Below are positions 35,740 to 48,549 of a stretch of 64,000 bases of DNA, in pieces. This DNA is from Lunularia cruciata (Eukaryota; Streptophyta; Marchantiopsida; Lunulariales; Lunulariaceae). The position numbers and the translations under genes are program-made. Location of the stretch: NCBI GenBank assembly GCA_948567375.1, contig OX419756.1, positions 25,460,552 to 25,524,551 of the forward strand. The letters run 5' to 3'. Below the pieces are notes generated by a model. The model made no database searches, was not told the origin of the DNA, and worked only from the letters and a program-made list of their open reading frames with translations. The stretch's first letter is position 1. Every line of letters starts with the position of its first letter.

Positions 35740-36325
35740 TATAATACCATTAGCTACACATATTATCTAGAGTTGGAAATTGGCTTGGTAATATTTGGAA
35801 TGATATTATATATGATGGTCTAAGTACATCAGATAGAGATGTCACCAAAAGAGTACTCCCACTAATATGACAGAGGCTAAAAACACCTTGACAACTTCAA
35901 AGCCAATTTTAGAGGCCTAAACAAATGAATTGTACCTTGAAATTGGGAAGATTCACCCTACTAGGATAAAAGGCATTGCATTCCTCCCCCCTAGTTTGTC
36001 TCATCAAGAACTTCCTAATGGTACCTCACCCATGTGGTTATGAGTTTCCTAAAGTTAGATTCACTAAAGATTCCTCTAGTCAAACTTTTTTGACCAACTA
36101 AATAGAACAAGGATCAACATGTCACCAATCCATATAACTAATCTAAACATGGAGCTCATTGACATGTCACCAATCTATGTATTTGATCTAAGGGTGGAGC
36201 TCCTTTTGAGGGGATCCTCTTTGCTATATAATAAAGATAAGGTGTTCCTTTGGGGCATCAGAGTATTGAGGGATGAAGCCTTGTATTTCTCCTCTTAGAA
36301 GTTCTATTATCCTTAAAGCATTACA
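35740..36325 (+). mobile_element. 5' LTR of deleted chromovirus
   Basis: It begins TATAATACCATTAG (TG mutated to TA) and ends GCATTACA. TATATAATAAAGATAAGG near 36,222 is the likely core promoter. It is colinear with 33,355 and 37,519. Confidence 0.78.
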
Positions 36326-37518
36326 AATGAGTACAATGTGAGAGAGTATGTTCAAATTTTCCTACTCTATCAACAACATAAAGCCTCTAATCAAGCTCCC
36401 ATATGACTCCTTCAACTCCTCCCTACTCCTATACAACATTGAGAGCAGGTCAGCATGGATCTGGTTTGTGAATTGCCCAATTCACCTTAGGTTTTGACTC
36501 TATTGTAGTCTTTATAGATTGACTCACCAAAATAATTCATGTGTGTTTTACAACCAAGGATGTGATTGCTCCACAATAAGCTCAATTATACTTAATTGTG
36601 GTCTTTTCTCACCATGCACTATCTTGAGTGCTAATCATTGATTAGGGCACTTAATTCACTAGTTTGTTTTGGAGAACACTCTTTGATGTCTTCAAACCCA
36701 AACTTGCCATGTCTATGACATACCATCCACAAACCAATGGACAAACAAAGTGTGTCAATTGCACTATCAAGGATGCTTTGGGGCTTCACCTTGAGGAGCA
36801 AGAAAGGTAGGACACCTTACGTCCATAATTCAATGAATGCATCCACACAAGTCACACCATTCTTCTTCATGTATAAAGAATACCCGTTGATACCTTCAAG
36901 CTTAGTAAAGATCCATCTAGTGGCTACAAAAGTCAATGTTGTCAACACTATTGTTTCTAGAATCCAATAAGGTGTGTAGAATGCCAAGCACAAGTTGCCG
37001 ATATCCCAAAATTGGTAGAAATAATATGAAAATGCACATCATAGGAACATGGAGTTCAACGGGGATCAAGTGCGGTTTTTCTACAACCAATCTCATGTAA
37101 GTTGGTCCTCTTAAGCTTAGACCTCATTTTATTGGGCCTTTCTCCATCATCCATCAAATTGGTGCAATGGTCTATTACCTCAAGCTATCACCAAACATGA
37201 AGATCCATCCAATGTTCAATGTTTCCTTGTTATGCAGATATGCACTCCAACCATCCCACATTCATTCCTTACAAGAACTAAGACCGTATTCAACACCCAT
37301 TGATGACACAAAGGAATAGGAAATTGAATGCATTCTCCAAAAATGCATATGTGGTACCTTCCATCCACCTATAGAATATCTCATACATTGGAAAGGATAT
37401 CCATTATATGAGGCAACATGGGAGCCTATAGCTAACTCAACCAATGCACCAGTGTTAGTGTAATCTTTTGAGCAACTACTTTGCAATGAGAATATTGCAT
37501 CTTAAAAAGAGGGAAGTT
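36326..37518 (+). pseudogene. Chromovirus integrase and chromodomain
   Basis: The integrase core is recognisable: FDSIVVFID, then LIID, and TYHPQTNGQTKCVN, where the usual catalytic glutamate (GQTE) is replaced by lysine. Next come the segment equivalent to KLKP..GPF (about 37,110-37,200) and a chromodomain: EIECILQK, EYLIHWKGYPLYEATWEPI (about 37,364-37,420). Several stops are present, so it is inactive. Confidence 0.75.
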
Positions 37519-38097
37519 TGTAATACCATTAGTTGGACAAATTATCTAAAGGTGGAAATTGGATTAGTAATATCTTGGGGTATGTTATATATGATTGTCT
37601 AAGTACATCAAATAGAGGTGTCACCAAAAGAGTACTTCCACTTATATGGTAGAGGTCAAAAATACCTTGAAAACTTTAGAGCCAATTTTAGCCTAAACAT
37701 ATGAATTAAGCTTTGAAAAATAAAAGATTCCTTCCTCTTAGGACATTAATATGTTGTCTTTTCTCCACTTGTTTGTCTTGTCAAGAGCTTTCCAATGGTA
37801 CCTCATCTATATTGTTATGAGCTTCTTATAGGAAGATTCTCCAAAGATTCCCTTTGGTCAAACTTGTTTGACCAACCAAATAGGACAAGGATTGATATGC
37901 CACCAATCCATGTAGCTAATCTAAGGGTAGGGCTTGCTGACATATGACCAATCCATGTATCTGATCCAAGGGTGTAGTTCCTTTTGAGTGGATCCTCTTT
38001 ACTATATAATAAAGACAACGTGCTCCTTTAGGGCATTAGAGTACCGAGGAATGAAGTCTTGTTTCTTTTGTGTTTTTGTTGTTCTTGGAATATTATA
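37519..38097 (+). mobile_element. 3' LTR of deleted chromovirus
   Basis: It begins TGTAATACCATTAG and ends near GGAATATTATA. It is colinear with the two other copies, and directly follows the chromodomain reading frame. Confidence 0.8.
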
Positions 38098-39700
38098 GAT
38101 ATGTAGAAGGAAGTATTTTCACCTTTTTCTAGCTTGCAATGGGAATCATTGATATTCACATTGGTAGAACAAATATACAAGTTTGATCTCACTCTACTTA
38201 TTATGGGGATGGTAGTAAATTGGCATGTAAATTTTAAAAAAAGGTTGGAACACAAATGTTTTTTCCATGCTTTAGTAATATGGGATCAAATTTTGGGACC
38301 TATGGAAGACCATATGTATATTAGTAGAGTTCATCATATGAGGTGATATCCAATGGGAACACTTGTATGAGGTAACTTATGTAGCTATTTATCTCTTGTA
38401 TTTCACCTTGAGGTAACTAGTGGACAACTTAAAGTTGATCAATAAAGGATTGGTAATAAAAACTCAAATATGTCCCACAAAGGAATACATTGAGGTGCCT
38501 CAAGTATTCAACAAAGAGATCAATAGAATCCACAAAGATGTGAGGCTACAAGGTGCCCACAATGCCATAATTAGTATTGACTTGGATGCACAAAAGGTGC
38601 ATATCACTCACATCATGCAAGACCTTAAGGTAGCCTTGGACCATTTGGGAGAAAGGACGTGGACTATCTTCAACCATGATACAAATTGTTGTTGGCAAGT
38701 TGGAGAAGCAAGTTTGGTCATTCAAGAGTAATGCCTTCAAGTTCTCCTTGACTTTTGAGGCTTTGAGTGCATGCTTGATTAAATTCTATGACAAAAGATA
38801 TGACTTGGACATCAATTAGGACAATGTTAACTCAGATGACTTAGATGGGGATGTGGCCATTGCATATGTACTGGAGAGAGTCAAAGCACTTTCCATATTA
38901 TATTGACCAGATTTGGAAATCTAGGTAAGAGATCCTCAAATCCACATAGCCATACATGATGATTTTCTTTATGTACTTAGATATAATAAAGTTCTCCCCA
39001 TAAGTGTCCATTTTGAAACCCATGCAAGAATAATGGTGCCCACAAACATTTTTTTGTGTTGGATGTTGCTGGTTAACCAAGGTCCTACACCTACTATTAC
39101 TATGGTAGTAGATATTGGGAGGACAGGCCTTCTTGCACCTTTGGAATCCATTCCTAAAGGTCTAAACAAGAGGCTTATGGAAAGATTGGATCTAAGGATA
39201 CTCCAATAAGATCCAATTCAATATCTTGAGTATGGGAAGAAACCTCATGTTTGCACTCACATAGAAAGATGCCAAGAGAGAGTTTTAAAGACCATAGAAA
39301 TGTTGTAGGATTTCTGGAAAAGATGGTGTATGACTCAAGATCTCATAGTTTTCCAAGCGGTCACCTATTGTTAGATCCTTGCCCCAAGTGTATCATTGGA
39401 CAGCTCAAAGCAACATCAAGGAAGAGAGTGTTCTCAATCCTTTTCACCAAGAAATCAAGTGCACAATCTTCATGTACCTCCTACAATAAGCTATTATGTG
39501 GGGATGTTGTCTAGGGAGAGCTTTGGAGTTGGCCCATATAGATGGTTTCATAAAGATCAAGGAGTCCGTTTGCAAAGATCACCAAGCAAGAGATTGGATG
39601 AGAACATTCTACACAATGCAAAACAATTTTTTTCCTTACGTAGTCAAGAGTAAGAAGAGGAGGTAACATCAAAAGGCTTGCTCAAAGTACAAGGATTTGG
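38098..39700. other. Decayed ORF fragments of unknown origin
   Basis: A frame at 38,420-38,731 encodes 103 residues (QVFNKEINRIHKDVRLQG...). Further fragments near 39,080-39,190 (MVVDIGRTGLLAPL) and 39,396-39,653 follow with stops between. The pattern of long fragments on one strand suggests a decayed transposon gene. I recognise no domain. Confidence 0.35.
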
Positions 39701-42700
39701 AAGAAAGTTGTGTTGATAGTCAAAAAGGGGCCAGGTTTTAAGGCATGAAATGTTAATTGAGATTACAAGCTACTACAAGAATAGTAAACATTAGGAGATG
39801 CAAGAGAAGGATCTATTATGGGATCCAACATTATGAGACATACAAGTAGAGTCACCTGTAGGCTTACTAAGTGGAGAGACAAGATAAATCCTCTAATGAT
39901 GTAGACTAATGCTGGATAAATCCAAATACGTGATGAATCCTCTATAGGATAGTGCATTAGTAAAATAGTTAGATAGGCAATTAAGGCTAAGAGTGCACTC
40001 TAACTAAATCAAAGTTGTAATCTAGAGGAGATGATGAAAGGTTAGGAGCCAATTGGCATTGATGGCAATAATGCTAAGAGGAGATGGCGGATGCAGTAGA
40101 AGTAGTGTTAGGAGATAGAAAATTATTGTGAGGGTTAATTTTACTAGTATGTAAGGGAGCTCATGCCACTTAGTGGAGGCTTTTCCTCCTGGTTTCACAA
40201 ATGTTGTTGTTGTGAACCACTATAATCTGAGAGTGAGAGACTAGGGTTCCTATTTTGTTCTTTGAGGAGAACCTTGCTTGATTTAGTCAAATACTAAGAT
40301 TATAGAGGAGCTTGTGTAATTGTTGGATCCACGGGCTAAAGCTATTACCAGATGTTTGCAAGGGTGATTGATGTGAATTTTTTTTGACTAAACTAAGTAG
40401 TGACTATTATAAAGAAAACTCATTCCATCTATTGTGATAATTGAATGTTGAGCCTTGTTTCCGATCTAGGAATGTGTATGATGTGTAGTGATGCTCCTTG
40501 TTGTGCTTGTTGAATTCTTGTTTAGGTCATAAAATGTTTTGCAATATTGCCTTTAGCATCTCATTACTTAATTGGAGTGTTATGACAAAGCAAGCCATAG
40601 AACTTGTAGGGAGAGAGACATGCAAGTCAATTCTTGGGTTAAGTGTCCAAGAGTAAGCCTTGTCCCATAGTCAAGCTAGTATCACTACATATCTCTACTT
40701 GTAGATTGCTATGGGATCTTTTGCCTATATACTATTTTGGGAACTTCTGCCCGTATTGCTTGGCAAGATTGTCCCATACTTCCCATGTCCTGTACTCTTA
40801 ACTACTGGAGCAGACTAACCCGCCAACAATATAGGAGGCTTGATGAGGAGTTGCACCTATGGTAATCCCTCTAGCTTCCAAGCCAAAGAACAAAGTGGAG
40901 GCATTGTGAACAAGTTTTCTTAAGAATCCACCAACTCTTAAGAAATACAACCCAAGACAAAACATGAAGAATAATCATCATGAACATGGAGTAACAAACC
41001 AATGCAAAAAGATGAACACACCTAAGAGTAGAAACACATAAAAACAAAATTGATGCTATAAAAGAGAAGAATGGATGTGAAAAGAGCCTATTTACAACCA
41101 AAGGAGAATTGCTGTCCTTCAAGCTCTGTTGCATAAACAAACCATCTGGTACAAGAACACTCCAATACAAGAACTATCAAGTACAAGAACCCTTTGGAAC
41201 AATAACTGTCTGATACAACAAGAACCCAATCTGCCACAATCCCTAAAACCTCTACCGCATTACACAATGGCTTCTCAATCACCAAAATTTGCTTTTAAAA
41301 ATTTCTCCAAATTTCTCCAAAATGCATCACAATTCTTGTGTCTTGATCTTAACAATTCTTATTTGCCACAACACTCTTCCAATTTTGCCACTTACTCTTG
41401 CTCAATACCAAGGGAGCTATTTGAAGCACAAAGACAAGCACAAAGACAAGCACAATGGCATGTTTGCTCAAGGACTGTGCATAGTTGAAAGCATAGAGTT
41501 ACATGCCTGTCACCTCATGTGTTGTCTCCTCAAAATAGTGCACTGAACATCTTTCCCTAAATGCCTAAGTATTGCAATACTTCCTCGATCCTACAGACAT
41601 CTACAACCTGGCCTTCAAGCAATGATTTAAGTCACTGTTTCCATTGCAACCTAGTTGATTCTTGACACTCCTCTGCTAAAAAACAATTGGTCATCTTTGT
41701 CATCTAGATACTCCTCCTCCACGGTAGATCAATCTGGTCTTGGGCTGATCCTAGTCCTTGGAACATCTGACTGAAAAATTGATACCAGAAATTCAACACC
41801 CAATGTAACACCCTCACGCATGAGGCAAGATCATTTATTGGATGATTGTTAATCTGATTTCCGATAGTAGAAATCTCTGAATTTAATAGCTCTTCATAAA
41901 TCATGGACACCCCGATCCAAGGCTGCTTCACATTGCTTACCAAACCATACTCACACTCACTAGAAAATCTAGCAATATTACATTGTAGTGAGCTATGTTG
42001 GTTTACATGTGACAACCCGGCAAATATCACTTTTGCGGTAATCGGGTAAGTAAAGTTTGTTCCTGCAGAGATACGAGTCAAAAATTTCCAAATACGAAGC
42101 AAAGTAACAATTTCAGTTCTTCTTGGTTTTGTCTTTAATCTCTCAAGTAGAAACCACACCCAGAAGAGAGTAACAAGCACTGACTCTCAGTCTTGTCACA
42201 AATTAACACTCCATAATCACAACTCCATCAAATCTTTCCAAACAATCTTGGTTGTGATGATTCAGGCTCTCCCAAAAATGGCACTTCACTGCAAAACGAC
42301 TTTGCCTCAGAATTGTGTTCCACCCCTCCACTGAAGGCACAACTTCCTTGATCAAAATTGCTTCACATCAACTTTGCACTGCACTCACAAATGTAGAATA
42401 CTACCAACACTACAATTCCTCTTAGATCTGTCAAGGCATTGCTTAGATTGCACTTCACTCAAGATCAAACACACAGAATGAAGATCAAGGCTATGGAATC
42501 CAACATCCAACACGCACACTGACTTGCACTTCAAAATTCTCCAAACACTCACAAACACAATTGCAAAGTTGATACTCGGAATCAAGCTCAAGCGACGAGC
42601 ACTTCGCTTTATCTATTCTCAAAAATTATGAGCACTGAACAACATTTCTTTGCAAATACCACTCTTAAGTAGTGAAGCAATCGACAGTTCTAACAACTAT

Positions 42701-42779
42701 ACCGTTCTACAACAACTCTTCTAACCTACAAATCTGAAATGACAATGCACCTCTTCATATTTGCCTCTTCAAATCTCAA
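39701..42779. other. No gene recognised
   Basis: Repeat-like sequence. There is a word array TACAAGAAC at 41,140-41,190, and AGCACAAAGACA is duplicated near 41,430. From about 41,700 the sequence may be a continuation of the minus-strand long repeat that ends at 43,972. No coding domain is seen. Confidence 0.45.
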
Positions 42780-43972
42780 AATTGTTACTAATCCGATCCG
42801 ATGTCTACTTCATCATTGACTTTCAAACCCGAACCTGAAGTAATTTTACTTCCTACTACTCTATCCTTGGGTTTCATATCTCTTATATCTTCTACCAGAT
42901 CCAACAATTCTCTTTCCTGATCTGAAACTCCTATCATAATTAAGCCTTCTAAATCTCTATCTCCCGACCCACTCTTCTCTAAAGTGTCAAATGACAAATC
43001 CAAAGACACATGCACTCCTATCTCTCTTACTTTCTTCTCTAAAGTGTCAAATGTCAAATCCGAAGACACTTGCACTCCTATCTTTCTTACTTTGGGTCTA
43101 ACTACTATCAATTTCTTTGTTAATTCTACTATGTCATCATCAACAATTGTAATTGAAAGCATGAATATACAATCTACACTTTCAATTTGTAACCCACTTT
43201 CCCCTAATAACTCATGTAACTCACCCAAAGCCACTTATAGTTTGATCGTGCACTTTGGGTTTATTCACTATTGTTATTTCTCCTTCAATTCATGTTCTAT
43301 CTTCAATCAGAACTGAAATTGAAATCATGGGTATCCTAACTATCTTCCTTCCCTACTCTAACTTCCTCTCATGCTTCCCGCAAGATTCCCGAAGTCACCT
43401 TCACTGCACTCCGGGGTCTGACTTCCTTAGATTTAGTCGGTCATCTTAGTCTTGAGGCAAAATCTTTAGACCCGAAGTCATGTAAACCCAAAGTCCGAAG
43501 TACAAAGTCCCAAATCACATTGACCCAAATACAGTAACCCAAAGTACATCTACTCTAGAAACTTCAAATGCTTGTAACTTCTTTTAGAAACCTCCAAAAT
43601 TTGCAATTTTGGTGGCAACGGAAAGCCCTGAACAAGACGCTTCCAACTAGATATAGCATGCTTGATTTGGACTCGTGTGCATTGAGATATGGCCCCCTCA
43701 AGAATCCTGACCTGCAACTTCTATTTCTTCTTTGGGTTTGCCCTCCTCCAACGTCTGATCCGAGTTTTTCCCTCCTTTGACACGAAGTAAACTTCTTTGG
43801 GTTTGATCCAATCCGAGTCCTTCTTCCTCTTACACAAAGTAGACTCCCTTGAGCTTGATCAAAACACACGTTTCCACTCATTTCTTCTCCATTTGGTTTC
43901 AATTTTGTTTCAGCAAGGCACTTTTTCTTCAAAACTCGTCCAAAATGAAATATGTGGGTATCACATTACACC
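42780..43972 (-). repeat. Long dispersed repeat / LTR candidate, copy 2 (inverted)
   Basis: The reverse complement starts TGTGATACCCACAT at about 43,965 and follows the same order as 31,848-32,766. The two copies are in opposite orientation, about 11 kb apart. Here the sequence runs further, to 42,780 or beyond, and carries a 60-bp tandem duplication. Confidence 0.65.
42974..43093. repeat. 60-bp tandem duplication
   Basis: Units 42,974-43,033 and 43,034-43,093 both start TTCTCTAAAGTGTCAAATG and end CTTACTTT(C/G). The period is exactly 60, which keeps the minus-strand frame open. The homologous site at about 32,720-32,760 shows a single unit. Confidence 0.93.
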
Positions 43973-45565
43973 AGAGTCACGTCCCTCATCCTTGGGTGAG
44001 GATCCTCCAAGAATGCAACCCAAGAATTCATCATGATCTGTGGAGTAAGATGGTCAAGAGGTATTACAACAAAGAATATAGACAACATGCTGATAGAACA
44101 ACATCCCCTTGACTTTTGAGTTACTTTTCACAACTTTTGAGTTTACTTCTGCAGTTGATGTTCCTTTCTTGTACATCACAAACACTATTCCACTAATCCT
44201 AATTTTCCAACACATGCTTAGATTTATATAACAGTATCTTGAAATGTGGTGATATACAAAGTTAGATGCTTTTACATATTTTCATCTTTTCATGCCATTT
44301 GTAGTGTTGCATCTAGATTGCTTAGACATTGGAATTCTAGTGATATTAGTTAGAGTTATTTCAGTAGTTTCTCAAAGACTACTTTCCAACGGTCAGATTT
44401 TTTGTTTGGAGTATTGACTTCACGGTGGGGCCTACTATCACTTTGCACCGTTTGCACTATCAAGTGTGTTGTCAGTAGGACCGTTAGGGTTTCAAACCTA
44501 GTTTGAGTCCAATGGTATACTTTCAAAGTGTAGCTCTAGAGAGCTCACTTTTTTGATGTTGAGCCTTTGAGTTCCTGGCTATGGTGGATAGAGCCGGCAA
44601 GCGTCACTTGGATTCTCTTAGCTAGAGTGGGTGTGGCTTGACTGTAATCAATGACCAATTATTGGCAGTTTATAGAATGACAGATCAAGAATTGATTTGA
44701 GTTGAGTGGATTCAAGAGGTGTTAACAATCTGATTACATCAGAGAAGTGAAATCAAGAAGACATCAGGTGCATGAACTTTGAGTGTTGGTGGTATCTCCA
44801 AGCTTTGTGGATCGTTGGGTTTAGGGTTTGGAAGAGTTTTGCCAGATTTTGGAAGAGGTACAAAGAGGCAAGAAGAAAGGCCTCATTTGGCTGAATTTTG
44901 GTGTTTAGAGGCTATGAGGCATATGGATGTGGGCTATGAGAGGCTACGAAGGGCCAGCTTGTTGGCGTGAGGCTAGCTAGTTTAGAGTAGATATTGGTCA
45001 TTGGTTGGCAAAATCTACCTTTCTTGCTAGATTATGTGTAACAGAGTTTGACCCCTAGATCTTTTGTTCCTAGACTGGTGCCCTAGCCAACTGGTCCACC
45101 CTCACTTGTTGTCCTAGTGACTGCGCCACTGTTATCTATACACTTGTAGCTTTGGCTAGGAGAGGCAGTTTGATCCCATTCTTGGTAATCCTAGTAGTTT
45201 AGGACTTAGATATCAACTTCTTGTATGTTAAATGCCAAATGGTGGCAGAGTCAGTCCCATGTTGTTTTATGAGATGGAGGGTTTTTGTTTAGATTTCTTG
45301 TGATTGGACCCCCTCCATTCTCTACTTCCTATTTTTGCGCCATGTTTGTGTGAGGTGCCCTAACTTTTGAGCGTTGGTGCTTTGGTGTGCTCTCAATAGT
45401 GAGGTTGGAGTGATGACCAATCAGACTATCTTTGTTTCTCTCCGGTGAGGCAGGAAGTGATGACCTACAGAGCGTGAGAGTGCGTGTTGTGATGGCAGGT
45501 TATAGGTTGCCCTTCCCCTAGTGTAGTTATCTCGGTTAGAGTTACATTAGGGGGTGGTGCTTATT
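43973..45565. other. Possible 5' LTR/leader of the large Gypsy element
   Basis: No coding region. By position, this is where the 5' LTR and leader of the 45.6-58.8 kb element should lie, but I could not match it to sequence after 58,776, so LTR boundaries stay undefined. Confidence 0.35.
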
Positions 45566-45573
45566 TGGTATCA
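45566..45573 (+). other. Primer-binding-site-like sequence
   Basis: TGGTATCA matches the first eight bases of the plant initiator-Met tRNA primer site (TGGTATCAGAGC); the remaining four bases differ (ACAC). It lies about 100 bases before the gag ATG, the expected place. Confidence 0.45.
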
Positions 45574-45669
45574 ACACTTGGTGGTGTTGGCACTTGGTAG
45601 GGTACTTGCAATTGCAGTTTGTGGGTCTGGTTTGTAGTTGAAGTTAGCGGTTGCCGTTACTTTGTCACG

Positions 45670-47350
45670 ATGGAGTTCTTTGGGGATTCTAGAGGAGATA
45701 GCCTTGCACTACCTAGTGGGTTTACTCATAGTGGTACTCGATATCAGCTTGTATCTTAGGTCCCAATGAGGGAGGAGATTGACTCTAAGTTGGAGTTTGA
45801 CACAAGAGTTGATTTAGTTGAGAGTGCACTTGGTATGTACGCATCATTGTGTGGGACATGGACAAGATTTATGGGGCCTCCAAAGTCCCTAGGCGTTACT
45901 CTGGTACAGTGGGTACCATTGAGTTAGATGACTTCATCCAAGAGTTTGATAATTGGTGTGATCTGCAGCAGATGCGGAACCCGACTTTGTTTACACCCTT
46001 CATGGCATGGAAGGGGTTGTTTTAGCATCTAGAGGGTCTACCAATGGATGACTACCATGAGTTCAAGAGAGCTCATTTGGAGGAGATCAAGTTATGGAGA
46101 CAGTATTGGTCTCCAAACTATATCTCTATCACTTTAGGTTTGGTGGCCAAGAGTAGATTGGCTGTATCCACAAGTTCTAGCTCAAGTAGTGTTAGTGGAG
46201 CTAATGGAGGTGCACTAGCTAGAGATAGTGCTACTACGAGTGGAGGTACCGCTGTAGGAGGTGGTGTGGTACCGAGGTGTAACCTGATGGTGGAGTTCTT
46301 CTAATGTTTGAGGCAGAACTACTAGGGAGTGCAGATTGACAAGCTAAGGAGCTTGCAAAAGCTCCAGCAAAAGGCTGGAGAGAGACTACACAAGGCATAC
46401 ACTCGCATGAGGTGGTTGATCAGTTTCACTCAAAGAATTACTAAGACCCAAGTAGTCCAATTTTGGTATGGGATACTAGATAGGGAGTTGTGATGTAAAG
46501 TTCGTGATGCTATGTTGTTACATGCTACTTTGCCTACTTTGGTAGTGGTCTTTGGTTTGGCTAAGCGTATTGAGCTCAACATGGTGTAGGAGAGAGTAGT
46601 GACATATGGATTTGGTAGGGGGACCTCATCTATGGTTGTGACTTCTTCTAGAGTGTAGCAAAGTGCACCATGCCCAATTGGTTTTCAAGGACAGGGTGGA
46701 TAGCCTAGATCCTATGGAGCGAGTGGAGGGCCTAGTGGAGCTAGACCCTTACCTTCATTTTTGGGTCAGTAGCAGCCAATGAGTGGTGGTGTTGCTTGTT
46801 GGACTTGTGGTAGACCTCACCATCAAAGAGAGTGTACTCAGGGCAGTGAACCTGATACCTTGGGTGCATCACAACCAACATAGAGGCATTGTGAGCATTG
46901 CCACAGATTTAGTCACACTAGTGATTGATGTTTTGACCTACACTCGGAGTTACAGAGTGGTAGGGTTGCTATGGCAGGTAGTAGAGGAGCTCTAGTTCAT
47001 GGAGGACAAGGTAGTAAAGGTGGTGGTAAAGGATCTACACCTAGTAGGGATGCAAAACCTGCCCTTACTTGTGATACAACTATGGCTATTTGGATTGAGC
47101 AGTCGGAGTAGAGATTGGCTAGTATGGCCATTGCTCAGAGGAGATCAGATTTGGGTGCTGAGGCTTCCACCTCATATGTTGGTGATAGAGATGCTTTGGA
47201 CTTCATGTACGGAGCAGCACAAGTGGATGCATTTGTAGCAGTGACTAGGAGTGCAATATGTGCTCAGAGCCTAGAGGAGCATCAATGGAGTTGGACCTAC
47301 AAAGAGGAGAGGTTGGGAGATAGGTCAGACTTACATCGTCTTTCACACTA
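45670..47350 (+). pseudogene. Gag of the large Gypsy element
   Basis: It starts at ATG 45,670 (MEFFGDSRG) and shifts frame once near 45,880. The main capsid-like part is about 45,900-46,520: DDFIQEFDNW, MDDYHEFKRAHLEEI, then a Ser/Gly-rich insert (46,160-46,290) and an Arg/Gln-rich helix. Two CCHC zinc knuckles follow: CWTCGRPHHQREC (46,797-46,835) and CEHCHRFSHTSD-stop-C (46,890-46,931). The stop inside the second knuckle is a TGA. About eight in-frame stops lie in the frame. A gag nucleocapsid normally packages element RNA; this copy cannot. Confidence 0.8.
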
Positions 47351-47809
47351 ATTGAGGCATTGCAAACAACATCCATGGTTCCTAGACATCCTAGTGCAGG
47401 TGTAGTAGGTGGTGATGGAGCGCATGAGGGACTACCTACTTGTCAACCACCTACTACTACACAAACTGAGTCTAGCACGATGTTGGGGGCGGCTTAGCTT
47501 ATTATGCGGTGCCCTTTGTTTTCAACCAATAACATGTTTACATTGGGAGTTGACCCAACCCCACTATTCCGGTTGGTTGCCATGCTTTGTGAGAGTAGAG
47601 ATGATGCGGTTCCTACTACTAGACCAGAGGTGGTTGATAGTGGAGCTGACTTGGTTGAGGAGCATGGGATCCATTCAGCGACCAGTGGTTTATGGTAGGT
47701 AGCAATGGCTAGACTGGAGGAGTTGCCAGCTAGACCGACCTTTGAGAGAGCATGGTTTACACCTAGTGTTGTCCTATTGGATAACCAAAGGGGGATTTTC
47801 CGTTTGGTG

Positions 47810-48150
47810 GGACCTTAGGGAAGGTCTATACTCCACAAAGAGTCTTGTTAGACTCTAGTGCGTAGCCTCTTATGTTGGGGAAGGTTGTATGTCGATCTGG
47901 AGTTACGGAAGACCAATGTAGAGAGGTGTCCATTTCAGATCTAGACATCTTTAGGTGGTGGTTTGACACAATACATCACACGTGGGGAGCTTGTTGTCCA
48001 GGTTCAGCATGGTCATCCGATTGATAGCCCAATGGTGAGAGCTCAAGCTATTGCAACAATAGCTGAGTCATATGATGTGCTAGTTGGGAGAGCAGTGTTA
48101 TACCCCATGGGTTTCAATATTGACTATTGGGACGAGACGTCCTCCTAAAG
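47810..48150 (+). pseudogene. Retropepsin-like protease of the large element
   Basis: VLLDSSA at about 47,842-47,862 matches the aspartic protease active site (D-S/T-G-A), with serine in place of glycine; the following PLMLGK fits the family. A one-base shift near 47,955 moves to the next frame, which continues TQYITRGELVVQV and SYDVLVGRAVLYPMGF, typical of the protease C-terminal half in this kind of Gypsy element. Confidence 0.65.
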
Positions 48151-48257
48151 ACCAGGTTGGCAGTCTGGTGAGGGACAGGTATGTTGCCTACCAATATGCT
48201 TCAGTAGTGGCAATCTTGGCTCACTACAGTCCAGGACCATAGCAACATCAGTTTTAG

Positions 48258-48289
48258 CTTTTAGTGGTGCAGGTTTGCACCACTAAAAG
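48258..48289. repeat. Perfect 14-bp-arm hairpin before the methyltransferase
   Basis: Arms 48,258-48,271 and 48,276-48,289 are exact reverse complements around GGTT. It lies between the protease and the methyltransferase domain. Confidence 0.9.
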
Positions 48290-48549
48290 TTACTTGGCCT
48301 GGTGACTTGTTAGAGGGGAATGCCCATGTAGAGGATACTCCAGTACTAGAGGAGATCACTTGGATTTGGAGTACAAGTGGGATTTTTCCATCTACCTTGG
48401 ATGTTCCATTGTGGAGTTCATAGGAGGCGTTGCAGCAGCATGCAGATCAGTTGGTCCAGCAGACTTGGAGTGGAGCTTTCGTACCATCATGAGATGAGTG
48501 TGAGGATGAGCCTCTAGAGTCGATTACTTTGACACCTCTAGATACCACA

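Larger units (their letters stand above)
35740..38097 (+). mobile_element. Internally deleted chromovirus with two LTRs
   Basis: Two LTRs in direct orientation (35,740-36,325 and 37,519-38,097) flank about 1.2 kb holding only integrase and chromodomain. Gag, protease, reverse transcriptase and RNase H are missing, so it is an internal-deletion derivative that cannot move on its own. The flanks show no clear target duplication. Confidence 0.75.

Noticed and set aside
41704-42180. 158-codon minus-strand open frame
   Set aside because: No recognisable motif; probably chance or part of the long repeat ending at 43,972. Not enough to call a gene.
43973-45565. 5' LTR of the large Gypsy element
   Set aside because: I could not find a matching copy after 58,776, so boundaries cannot be supported; only the position suggests it.
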